Source: Microseira sp003486305
GTDB lineage: Bacteria; Cyanobacteriota; Cyanobacteriia; Cyanobacteriales; Aerosakkonemataceae
DNA: 23,654 bases
NCBI GenBank assembly: GCA_031969655.1
Contig: DALYJX010000107.1
Coordinates: 1-23,654 of the forward strand
Direction: 5' to 3'
Position 1 is the first letter of the stretch; each line of letters opens with the position of its first letter. Both the position numbers and the translations under genes were made by a program. Positions 15,991 through 23,654 of the stretch are shown here, piece after piece. Below the pieces are notes generated by a model that saw only the letters and a list, made by a program, of their open reading frames with translations, was not told the DNA's origin and did not search any database.

Positions 15991-16029
15991 ATATTTAATT
16001 GCTTTTGTAACCTGTTGAGGTAGGTTATT

Positions 16030-19000
16030 ATGTCTAGTGGAAATTTGCTCGATAGCTTGAATAAATCTGAGGAAAAAGCCTACAAATTATTAACCGAATT
16101 TGCGGCAGATGAAGAGTTTGGGGAAAAAATAGCTACCGCCTTCGGCGACGACTTCGACACCGCCGGAATAGAAGCATTGCGTCAGCTATGGAAATCTGGC
16201 GATTTTACCGGATTGCCAGCAGTTGAAATTCGTTCAGCAGCGGAGATTAATGGCGCGAATGGGGCTTTTTCTGTTGAGAATAACAAGATTTATTTATCTG
16301 GGGAATACTTGGCGCGGAATGGGGGGGATGGGAATGCGATCGCAGATGTTTTATTAGAAGAAATCGGACATTTTGTAGATGCGCGAATTAACATATCCGA
16401 CGCCGCTGGAGATGAAGGAGCCATTTTTTCTGCTTTAGTTCAAGGCGTGCAGTTAGATCAATCTGCACTTCAGGCATTAAAAACTGATAACGATACAGTT
16501 GTTCTCACATTAGATGGGAAAGTTATTCAGCTTGAACAGCAAAATTTTACTGGTCAATTTACCAATGCGATCGCTGACCTAGATCAATTGCTAACTACCC
16601 TACAAAATGGTGTCAACAATCGCGTTTTTAGTGAGAGCATACCCATTGTCGGGGATAGTCTAAAAAATGCCAGTGACCAAGCAGTACAATTCATCGAAAA
16701 TATTAGAACTGCTGTCCACGACAAACTGGATGAGATCGCCGATTTAACCAATGCAACTGTTACCGATATTCAAAATGCTCTCGACGCAGCGCTTGGTTCA
16801 AGTGGATTAAACCTGCTCAAACAAGCTATCAATGTTGTTGACACTACTGACGAGGTGATATTCGATTTAAAACTTGGCCCTAATACTCCTTCTAATTTTA
16901 CAACCTCGTTAGCATCAAACTTTGGTATCCCAGGGGTTGGAATTGAATTGACAGGCGACGCTAATCTAGGTTTGGGTTTTGACTTTAACCTGAAATTTGG
17001 CGTCAATAAGACCGAAGGTTTTTTCATTGATACATCTGCAAACGACGAACTTAAAATAGATCTAAATGCCTCAACTCCCGGTTTAAATGCTGATGGTAAA
17101 CTGGGTATTCTAAAAGTCGCAGCAACAGATAAAGGCAGCAGCTTCAACGGCTCTTTTAACGTTGATATCAATGACTCTGGTGGCAGGCTAACCGTTACCG
17201 AAATTCCGTCAGTCAACTTAACGAATCTAGTTGATGCTAAACTGAACGCCAATGCTGACGTTAAACTTAATCTGGCTACTAGCTTTGGTGATTCAGCCAA
17301 TTTTCCCAAACTCAGTAGTGACTTTAATGTTAATTGGAAATTTAACTCAGCAGACATCGACGATAGTAGCTTTGGTGACCTGCCAAAAGTCGGTTTTAAT
17401 AACGTTAAACTGGATTTGGGGACATTTTTGAGCGATTTTGCCAAACCAGTTGTTCAACAAGTTCGCAACATTACTAAACCTTTAGAACCGATCGTCGATG
17501 TCATTACATCACCCTTGCCCTTGCTGAAAGATGACCCATTTAATATTAAGATTAGTCTCTTAGATATTGCTACAAGCCCCATCTTTAGAACAAAGACACC
17601 TAAAATCGGTTTTCTGAAGGCAATTAAGGACGTTGTTCAAGCTGCAAAAGCACTTGACAGTATCGATACAACCCCTGGAAGCGTTCTCATCGACCTGGGT
17701 GGTTTCAACCTGTCTCAAGATATCCGACAACTTCCTGAATTAATTCTCGATCCCAATAACATTATTGCGCCTACTCTTGGCGATCCTCTTGCTCAAGCTA
17801 CAGGCAAATCAACTACAGCGAGTAGTTTCTTTGCAGGGGCAAAAGATGGTGGCCTCAGGTTTCCAATTCTCGAAGATCCAAAAGAAGTATTCAAACTATT
17901 TCTAGGCAAAACAGACGCCACACTTTTCTTTGCCGACTTGCCAACTTTGGATGCTGAGTTTAAATACAAGCAAACGGTTCCGGTATTTCCCGGCGTTAAT
18001 GTCAACTTTGGAGGAAATGGCGGTTTTGGAGCCAATCTTGACTTCGGATTTGATACGCAAGGTCTTTTTGCTGCCGCCAGCAGTGGCAACAGTGCTGATA
18101 TCTTCAATAAAGGTTTCTTTGTAGATGCAAATAGCGGGTTTAATTTAAATCTGGGATTCTTTGCGGGTGGTGGAGTTGGTATTCCTGGAGCAGCGGAATT
18201 AAGTGCCGATATTTTCATCGATGGTACGGTGGACTTCAAACTTAACGATCCGACACCTGGGGATGGTAAAGTCAGACCACCAGAAATCTTACAAAACTTG
18301 TCGAAGGGGATTAACTGCGTTTTCAATACCACAGGTAAAGTTGAGGCGGGTGCTGAAGTATCCTACGAACTTTTGTTTGTTTTTGAAGATAGCTTTGAAA
18401 TTGCCAGATTCCCGATTCCGGGTTTGAATTTCTCCTATGGTTGCGGTGGCGGTACAGAGATTAAAAATCCGGTATTAGCTAAGGATTTGGGCAGCAATCT
18501 GCTGCGACTCAACATGGGGCCAAATGCAAGCGATCGCGGCAGTGGCACTCCATTTATCAATGAAATTAACGAAGTCTTTGAAGTACAAGCAGGAGCAAAC
18601 CCCGGTCAAGTTTTCGTCTCGGCATTCGGTTACGTTCAGTCTTACCCCACCACTAGCCCTAGCGTTGGCAAAATTATCGCTGATGGCGGTACGGGAGATG
18701 ACGTTATTATCGTTCAACCGGGTGTTGCTGCCGAAGTAGATCTCGCTGGCGGCGATGGGAATGACGTTTTGAAAGCTGGCGACGGATCGGCAACGCTGCG
18801 CGGCGGGGTGGGGAATGATGGTCTTAATGGCAGTCCTAAAGCTGACCAGATTTTTGGAGACGATGGCGACGATGCACTCAAGGGTGGTGCAGGTGATGAC
18901 AGTTTAGACGGTGGTGCTGGTAAAGACATCGTAGCCGGTGATGCGGGTGCTGACACGCTCAAGGGTGGTGCTGACGATGACAAACTCAACGGCGGCGATG

Positions 19001-22000
19001 GCGATGATTTCGCATTTGGAGAAAGTGGCAACGATCGACTCAGCGGTAACAAGGGCAATGACTTTCTTGATGGCGGAATTGGATTAGACACTCTGTATGG
19101 CGATGTTGGCAACGATACGCTGAATGGGGATGCTGACAACGATTTCCTCAACGGCAATGAGGGTGATGATATCCTCGTTGGCGGCACTGGTAACGACACG
19201 CTAAAAGGTGGTTTCCGCACAGAAATTACTCAAATTGGTGTTGATGATAAAGGTTTGCCAATATTTAGCGAGCCAAAGTTTTTTGACGATGCTGGCAAAG
19301 ACTTTCTTGCAGGCGGTGAAGGGGATGATGTTCTAGATGGTGGTGGTGGCGATGACACCCTTATCGGAGGATCGGGCAACGACTCTCTCATCGGTGGTGC
19401 TGGTATTGATGTTCTTGACGGCGGAATTGATAGCGACACTTTAAATGGTGATGCAGGTACTGACTCTCTTGTTGGTGGAGAAGGTAGTGACATCCTCGAT
19501 GGTGGAATTGACAGCGATCGCTTGAACGGTAACGCCGGAAACGACTCGCTGTTTGGCAATTCTGGCAATGATTTCCTCATGGGAGAAGCAGGCAATGACC
19601 TAATTGATGGTGGCGTCGATATCGATACCGTCAGCTACGAAAATTCACCCAAAGGTGTCGTTGTAAATATCGATGAAACCCAAAGTTTCAACAACACTGC
19701 TAAAGATTCAACCGACCTCGAACCCACTTTTACTATCAATTCAGGTGCTGCAGGGGATGGTTTTGGCGATACAGATTCTCTCAAGAGTCTGGAAAATATC
19801 ATCGGTTCTGAATTTGATGATATTCTGATTGGCAACAGCTTGGATAACCAAATCAAAGGGTTAGCCAAAAATGACCTGCTAATTGGCAATGCTGGCAACG
19901 ATACCATCGATGGTGGTGCAGATACTGATACTGTCAGCTATCGCCGCGATCCAAGTAGCGTTATTGTCAATTTAGAACAGAACTTTGCCAAAGATGGTTT
20001 TGGCAATACCGACCAAATCTTTAACGTTGAAAATGTCATCGGTTCTGCTTTCAACGACGACATTACTGGCGATGCCAAAGCGAATATTATTACCGCTGGC
20101 GATGGCAACGATACGATTGCCGCCAGAGATGGAAACGATTCGCTTTATGGGGAAAACGGCAACGATGTCCTGATGGCAGAAGCAGGCGATGACTTGATTG
20201 TGGGCGGAAAAGGGGCAGATACCCTTGATGGCGGCACTGGTAACGATACTGCTTCGTATTTCAATTCTGAAACCGGCGTTGCTGTTAGTTTGAAAACGGG
20301 TAAAGGTTGGGCAGGTGATGCCAACGGCGATATTCTGACATTAATTGAAAACCTAATTGGTTCGGAATTCATTGATACTTTAATTGGCGATGATGGCAAT
20401 AATTTTATCGATGGGTTAGGCGGCAACGATTTTATCGATAGCGGTGCTGGCGATGATACCGTCGAAGGAGGAGAAGGACGCGATCGCATTATCGGTTCTG
20501 CTGGTAACGACTCGCTAGCGGGTGAGGCGGGAATTGACTACATCACCGGCGGCGATGGCAATGACTATCTCAACGGCGGCACCGATAACGACCAACTCTA
20601 TGGTGACCAAGGTACTGACACCCTTGATGGTGGCGAAGGCAACGACTACCTCGAAGGCGGCGACGGCGATGACTCTCTCGCTGGTAGCGGCGGCAACGAC
20701 GAACTTTACGGTCAACTCGGCAACGATATCCTTGATGGCGGCACCGGCAACGACTACCTCGAAGGCGGCGACGGCGATGACTCGTTAGTCGGCAACGATG
20801 GCAACGATTATCTCTACGGTCAAATAGGCAACGATACCCTCGATGGCAGCGCTGGTAACGATAACCTCGATGGCGGTGCTGGCAATGACCAAATGTTCGG
20901 CGGCGAGGACAACGATCGCCTAGATGGTCAAGCGGGTAGCGACACGTTAGAAGGCGGCAACGGCAACGACCAACTCAATGGCGGCGACGATGCCGATCTG
21001 CTCTTAGGGCAAGCGGGAGTAGACCTCCTCGAAGGCGGCAACGGCAACGACTCCCTCGATGGCGGCGAAGATGATGACCGACTCTACGGTCAAATTGGTA
21101 ATGACACCCTCGATGGCGGCAAGGGCAACGACTTGCTTGACGGCGGCAACGGCGATGACCTGCTAAACGGCAATGCGGGCGACGATCGACTTTTCGGTCA
21201 AATTGGCAACGACACCCTGTTTGGCGGTACGGGCAACGATTTCCTCGATGGCGGCAACGATAGCGATACGCTTTCCGGGCAAGCGGGAGACGATACGCTG
21301 TTTGGTAATAATGGCGACGACTCGCTTACGGGTGGCGATGGCAACGACTCCCTCGTAGGTGGCAATGGCGATGACCTGCTAACGGGCGACGCGGGGAATG
21401 ACGAAATTTACGGCAGTGCCGGACGAGACTCGCTCGAAGGTGCTGCTGGCAACGACTCCCTCGATGGCGGTACTGGGGACGACGAATTGTATGGTCGCAC
21501 TGGTAATGATTCTCTCGTGGGCGGCGACGGCAATGACTACCTTGATGGCGGTGCTGATGCCGATACCTTATTCGGGCAAGCGGGGAATGATTACCTCGAT
21601 GGCGGCGACGCTAACGACCAATTATCGGGCGGCGATGGCAATGACCAATTGTTCGGTCAAACTGGCAACGATACCCTGGCAGGCGATCGCGGAAATGACT
21701 ACCTCGAAGGCGGTAGCGGCGATGACTCGCTAACAGGCGGTAATGCCAACGACCAACTTTATGGTCAAGTTGGTAATGACATCATCGATGGTGGAGTGGG
21801 CGACGACTACCTCGAAGGCGGGGATGGCAATGATTCTTTAACTGGCGGAGATGGTCGCGATCAACTCTACGGTCAAGCTGGTAATGATAGCCTTAATGCT
21901 GGTGCTGGCGATGACTACCTCGAAGGCGGGGATGGTAAAGACACCATGTTTGGTGGCAATAACAACGACCAACTTTACGGTCAAGCTGGCGACGATTACC

Positions 22001-22446
22001 TGGATGGCGGCGACGGCATTGACTTACTCGCTGGTGGAGATGGTAACGATACCTTGATTGGGCAAGGAGGAGATGATTCTATTTCAGGGAATGCCGGAAA
22101 TGACTTGCTCAACGGTGGTGCTGGCAATGATATTGTCGAAGGTGGAGAAAGTGACGATGTGCTGTTTGGCGGTGCGGGATTGGATAGTCTTTATGGCGGT
22201 AGCGGTGAAGATCGATTCGCACTGGTGACTGGAGCGGGTGCAGATGTTATCTTCAACTTTATGACACAGAGCGATCGCTTGCTCTTAACCAACTCTCTCA
22301 CCTTCGCTCAACTTAAAATTGTCCAAGGCACCGGCAATAACGCCGCCAATACTTTGATTCTGTGGCAAAACAACAACGAACTATTAGCTACGATTTTGGG
22401 AGTACAAGCCAATACCCTGACAAGCGATCGCTTTGCCCTCGTTTAA
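16030..22446 (+). CDS. Giant RTX (hemolysin-type calcium-binding repeat) protein, type I secreted
   Basis: This encodes 2138 residues with no Sec signal. The N-terminal domain (1-170) carries LLEEIGHFVD (108-117) and GDEGAIFSALVQG (127-139), a block recurrent in cyanobacterial RTX proteins that looks like a zincin with its first His changed to Glu. Residues 170-885 are a beta-rich, low-charge region of unknown function with the only two cysteines seen, C763 and C805. Residues 885-2065 are calcium-binding nonapeptides of GGxGxDxLx type. They are interrupted near 1060-1095 and by three DTVSY...ENxIGS blocks (DNA about 19612-19850, 19921-20080, 20245-20400). The C-terminus, DRFALVTGAGADVIFNF to TSDRFALV, is the usual secretion end. 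Export by a HlyB/HlyD/TolC-type system is inferred; none is encoded here. It is probably a cell-surface or matrix protein. A GAGG lies upstream of the ATG. Confidence 0.93.
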   Translation: MSSGNLLDSLNKSEEKAYKLLTEFAADEEFGEKIATAFGDDFDTAGIEALRQLWKSGDFTGLPAVEIRSAAEINGANGAFSVENNKIYLSGEYLARNGGDGNAIADVLLEEIGHFVDARINISDAAGDEGAIFSALVQGVQLDQSALQALKTDNDTVVLTLDGKVIQLEQQNFTGQFTNAIADLDQLLTTLQNGVNNRVFSESIPIVGDSLKNASDQAVQFIENIRTAVHDKLDEIADLTNATVTDIQNALDAALGSSGLNLLKQAINVVDTTDEVIFDLKLGPNTPSNFTTSLASNFGIPGVGIELTGDANLGLGFDFNLKFGVNKTEGFFIDTSANDELKIDLNASTPGLNADGKLGILKVAATDKGSSFNGSFNVDINDSGGRLTVTEIPSVNLTNLVDAKLNANADVKLNLATSFGDSANFPKLSSDFNVNWKFNSADIDDSSFGDLPKVGFNNVKLDLGTFLSDFAKPVVQQVRNITKPLEPIVDVITSPLPLLKDDPFNIKISLLDIATSPIFRTKTPKIGFLKAIKDVVQAAKALDSIDTTPGSVLIDLGGFNLSQDIRQLPELILDPNNIIAPTLGDPLAQATGKSTTASSFFAGAKDGGLRFPILEDPKEVFKLFLGKTDATLFFADLPTLDAEFKYKQTVPVFPGVNVNFGGNGGFGANLDFGFDTQGLFAAASSGNSADIFNKGFFVDANSGFNLNLGFFAGGGVGIPGAAELSADIFIDGTVDFKLNDPTPGDGKVRPPEILQNLSKGINCVFNTTGKVEAGAEVSYELLFVFEDSFEIARFPIPGLNFSYGCGGGTEIKNPVLAKDLGSNLLRLNMGPNASDRGSGTPFINEINEVFEVQAGANPGQVFVSAFGYVQSYPTTSPSVGKIIADGGTGDDVIIVQPGVAAEVDLAGGDGNDVLKAGDGSATLRGGVGNDGLNGSPKADQIFGDDGDDALKGGAGDDSLDGGAGKDIVAGDAGADTLKGGADDDKLNGGDGDDFAFGESGNDRLSGNKGNDFLDGGIGLDTLYGDVGNDTLNGDADNDFLNGNEGDDILVGGTGNDTLKGGFRTEITQIGVDDKGLPIFSEPKFFDDAGKDFLAGGEGDDVLDGGGGDDTLIGGSGNDSLIGGAGIDVLDGGIDSDTLNGDAGTDSLVGGEGSDILDGGIDSDRLNGNAGNDSLFGNSGNDFLMGEAGNDLIDGGVDIDTVSYENSPKGVVVNIDETQSFNNTAKDSTDLEPTFTINSGAAGDGFGDTDSLKSLENIIGSEFDDILIGNSLDNQIKGLAKNDLLIGNAGNDTIDGGADTDTVSYRRDPSSVIVNLEQNFAKDGFGNTDQIFNVENVIGSAFNDDITGDAKANIITAGDGNDTIAARDGNDSLYGENGNDVLMAEAGDDLIVGGKGADTLDGGTGNDTASYFNSETGVAVSLKTGKGWAGDANGDILTLIENLIGSEFIDTLIGDDGNNFIDGLGGNDFIDSGAGDDTVEGGEGRDRIIGSAGNDSLAGEAGIDYITGGDGNDYLNGGTDNDQLYGDQGTDTLDGGEGNDYLEGGDGDDSLAGSGGNDELYGQLGNDILDGGTGNDYLEGGDGDDSLVGNDGNDYLYGQIGNDTLDGSAGNDNLDGGAGNDQMFGGEDNDRLDGQAGSDTLEGGNGNDQLNGGDDADLLLGQAGVDLLEGGNGNDSLDGGEDDDRLYGQIGNDTLDGGKGNDLLDGGNGDDLLNGNAGDDRLFGQIGNDTLFGGTGNDFLDGGNDSDTLSGQAGDDTLFGNNGDDSLTGGDGNDSLVGGNGDDLLTGDAGNDEIYGSAGRDSLEGAAGNDSLDGGTGDDELYGRTGNDSLVGGDGNDYLDGGADADTLFGQAGNDYLDGGDANDQLSGGDGNDQLFGQTGNDTLAGDRGNDYLEGGSGDDSLTGGNANDQLYGQVGNDIIDGGVGDDYLEGGDGNDSLTGGDGRDQLYGQAGNDSLNAGAGDDYLEGGDGKDTMFGGNNNDQLYGQAGDDYLDGGDGIDLLAGGDGNDTLIGQGGDDSISGNAGNDLLNGGAGNDIVEGGESDDVLFGGAGLDSLYGGSGEDRFALVTGAGADVIFNFMTQSDRLLLTNSLTFAQLKIVQGTGNNAANTLILWQNNNELLATILGVQANTLTSDRFALV
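18670..22230 (+). repeat. RTX repeat-coding DNA with 27-bp units and 81/108-bp super-units
   Basis: This part of the RTX gene is a long tandem series of 27-bp units, each coding a nonapeptide. From about 20600 to 22030 the units group into blocks of three or four beginning with LYGQ, LFGQ or LLGQ, giving super-units of 81 or 108 bases, with near-identical stretches such as CTCGAAGGCGGCGACGGCGA repeated. The divergence of the earlier units (18.7-19.6 kb) compared with the later ones suggests that the later block grew more recently by unequal recombination. Confidence 0.88.
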
Positions 22447-22494
22447 ACTGTTGTAGGGTGCGTTAGCCACTAGGGGATTGCAGCCATAAAAATA

Positions 22495-22566
22495 AGGTAT
22501 ACCTTTGTTTGTATAGCGGCAGCATTAATGCTGCCGCTATACAAACGAAGCCAAAATGCTGTACCT
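22495..22566 (+). repeat. Long palindromic element, copy 2 (downstream of RTX)
   Basis: The core (22503-22550) is a palindrome with 24-base arms, no loop and a single T-G pair, centred on ATTAAT. An outer AGGTA (22495-22499) pairs with TACCT (22562-22566). It begins 49 bases after the RTX stop and ends 55 bases before the zinc-ribbon gene. No T-tract follows, so it is not a standard terminator, though such a hairpin could stabilise the RTX mRNA 3' end. Confidence 0.82.
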
Positions 22567-22621
22567 CATAGGTAAAGCAATCTGGTGTAAGTGCGATCGC
22601 TCGATAAAATACCCCTAATCA

Positions 22622-22975
22622 ATGCCAAATTGTCCCCGCTGTCACCAAGCTGTTAAATCCCAAGCAGTACAATGTCCCCACTGCCAGATGGTGCTAAAAG
22701 CCTACGGTCATCCCGGCATTCCTTTACACCGGGCGACTTCCGATGTACCTTTATGCGACAGTTGCACCTACCACGAAGATGATACCTGTACTTTCCCCAA
22801 GCGCCCCTATGCTAAGGAATGTACCCTTTACCAAGACCGCGCTTTAAAAGATTTGTATCAAAAACCGCAGCAAAAATCGAGTTTCTCGATTAGGCTGTGG
22901 TGGCAGCGAAACCCGATTTGGCTTGTCCTGGTAGGTCTAATCGTTGTCAGTTTTGTACTGGCCTTATTGCGATAG
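22622..22975 (+). CDS. Small zinc-ribbon membrane protein
   Basis: These 117 residues hold two cysteine clusters and a C-terminal membrane helix. The first cluster is a zinc ribbon, CPRC (C4, C7) with CPHC (C18, C21). The second has C45, C48, C56 and C67 within LCDSCTYHEDDTCTFPKR and KECTLY. The hydrophobic segment is about residues 98-116, so the Cys domains probably face the cytoplasm. I cannot name a function; metal binding is inferred from cysteine spacing. It converges with nblS, with two bases between the stop codons, and may be transcribed from its own promoter below the palindrome. Confidence 0.85.
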   Translation: MPNCPRCHQAVKSQAVQCPHCQMVLKAYGHPGIPLHRATSDVPLCDSCTYHEDDTCTFPKRPYAKECTLYQDRALKDLYQKPQQKSSFSIRLWWQRNPIWLVLVGLIVVSFVLALLR

Positions 22976-22977
22976 CA

Positions 22978-23654
22978 CTAAAGCACGCTTACCTTTGATG
23001 AATGGGTTTCGATTGTCGGCGTTACATCTACATCTATTGGATGATCCAGGTTGGTAGGTTTTTCTTGAAATACTGCCAGGTCAAACCAGAAAGTTGTACC
23101 AACGCCCACTTCGCTGACTAGGTGAATTTGAGTGTGATGTTTATCGATGATATTTCTCACAATTGAAAGTCCTAGTCCAGTTCCTTCCTTGGTATGAACG
23201 CGGTTTTCTACGCGGAAAAAGCGATCGAAAATTGCCTGTTGATCCTCGGGCGCAATGCCAATCCCCGTATCCGAAACTTCGAGGCGCACTGGTCCGATTT
23301 TTGGTTCTAGCGCATAAGCCCGAATAGCTACTTTTCCGCCTGGTTCGGTGAACTTCAATGCATTACCTACCAGATTGGTCAGGACTTGCAGCAACAAATC
23401 GTAGTTACCCAAAACTAGGGGCAAATTGGTGTCAATTTCTTGAATTAGCTCAATGCCTTGATCTCTGGCATTCAACTGATAGGTTCGCAGGGTTTGATCG
23501 ACGATTTGAGCGATATCTAACCCATCAAAATGATAAATCCGGCAGGAAGTTTCCAGTCGCGATAAATCCAGCACGTCGTTGACGAGGCGGGTGAGGCGGT
23601 CTGTTTCGCGATTGGCTGTTTGGAGAAAGTCGCGGCGTTGGTCTTCGTTGAGGT
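22978..23654 (-). CDS. nblS: NblS/Hik33-type sensor histidine kinase, 5' part outside window
   Basis: The last 225 codons of a histidine kinase enter from the right edge. The first residues visible are the second dimerisation helix, with RETDRLTRLVNDVLDLSRLE, and the catalytic domain follows. It shows LLLQVLTNLVGNALKFTEPG (N box), DTGIGI (G1), IFDRFFRVEN (F box) and GTGLGLSIVRNII (G2). These segments match the conserved cyanobacterial kinase NblS (Hik33/DspA, plastid Ycf26), which controls high-light, cold and nutrient stress responses with RpaB. The H-box, PAS, HAMP and membrane parts are beyond the window. The reading frame is open to the edge, so the internal GTG at 23574 is not the start. 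Confidence 0.9.
   Translation of the reverse strand, partial: LNEDQRRDFLQTANRETDRLTRLVNDVLDLSRLETSCRIYHFDGLDIAQIVDQTLRTYQLNARDQGIELIQEIDTNLPLVLGNYDLLLQVLTNLVGNALKFTEPGGKVAIRAYALEPKIGPVRLEVSDTGIGIAPEDQQAIFDRFFRVENRVHTKEGTGLGLSIVRNIIDKHHTQIHLVSEVGVGTTFWFDLAVFQEKPTNLDHPIDVDVTPTIETHSSKVSVL

Larger units (their letters stand above)
14964..16029. other. Gene-free kilobase rich in repeats, upstream of the RTX gene
   Basis: No convincing gene was found in these 1066 bases; the short open frames here have no good ribosome-binding site and no family resemblance. The contents are HIP1 octamers at about 15027, 15137 and 15650, a CAAACAAA/TTTGTTTG inverted repeat (15367-15374, 15398-15405), one long palindrome (15467-15514) and two heptamer elements (15622-15810 and 15868-15990). 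It must hold the promoters of the phasin-like gene and of the RTX gene, but no clear -35/-10 boxes could be fixed. No tRNA or rRNA was seen. Confidence 0.75.

Noticed and set aside
16770..19907. Long antisense open frames across the RTX gene (for example 16770-17444 and 18714-19220, minus strand)
   Set aside because: They mirror the codon bias of the sense gene, give Pro/Ser-rich products with no family resemblance, and lie in repeat-coding DNA.
20515..22057. Open frames in other frames of the RTX repeats
   Set aside because: They are Thr/Ala/Met-rich frame shadows of 27-base repeats.
22503..22550. Palindrome as a standard intrinsic terminator of the RTX gene
   Set aside because: There is no U-tract after it and a related copy sits upstream of the gene, so it is better described as a repeat element.

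Overview
The window is chromosomal DNA of a cyanobacterium, probably a filamentous one. The evidence is the repeated HIP1 octamer GCGATCGC, a C-terminal NblS/Hik33-type histidine kinase at the right edge, heptanucleotide tandem repeats of the STRR kind between genes, and a very long RTX protein with the cyanobacterial style of repeats and C-terminus. The species cannot be read from the sequence.

Region 1 (1-10528, all on the minus strand) is a cell-surface glycan cluster. In transcription order it holds galE, a GT11-like fucosyltransferase, an unrecognised protein, a GT2 glycosyltransferase, a GT8-like transferase, a GT4 glycosyltransferase, a lipid/glycan-type ABC exporter, a second GT4, a GT10 fucosyltransferase-like protein, and a DXD nucleotide-sugar transferase cut by the left edge. 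Several genes nearly touch or overlap, as in an operon. The set suggests stepwise building of a galactose- and possibly fucose-containing oligosaccharide on a carrier, then export by the ABC protein. That exporter carries a C-terminal tail resembling a histidine-kinase dimerisation domain in which the phospho-accepting His is Tyr. The part from about 6.0 to 9.66 kb has no HIP1 site and looks AT-richer, hinting that these glycosyltransferases were acquired.

Region 2 (10.6-15 kb) is housekeeping: a small conserved protein, glyoxalase II (gloB), ribosomal protein L9 (rplI), replicative helicase (dnaB, no intein), and on the minus strand a membrane-anchored FKBP prolyl isomerase and a phasin-like coiled-coil protein. 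The rplI-dnaB and dnaB-FKBP gaps are filled with opposed arrays of TTGCTAA-type and CATTAGC-type heptamers.

Region 3 (about 15-16 kb) is a gene-free kilobase made largely of repeats: one long palindrome and two more heptamer elements with inverted-repeat ends.

Region 4 (16-22.4 kb) is one 2138-residue RTX protein. It has an N-terminal domain with a degenerate zincin-like motif, a long beta-rich middle, about 1200 residues of calcium-binding nonapeptides with a 27/36-residue super-period, and a C-terminal type I secretion domain. A second copy of the long palindrome, inverted relative to the first and differing by compensatory base-pair changes, lies just downstream. The window ends with a small membrane protein bearing two four-cysteine clusters and the 3' part of nblS, which converge with two bases between their stop codons.

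The most unusual signals are the covarying palindrome pair around the RTX gene, the IR-bounded heptamer-array elements, and the ABC exporter with a kinase-derived tail.
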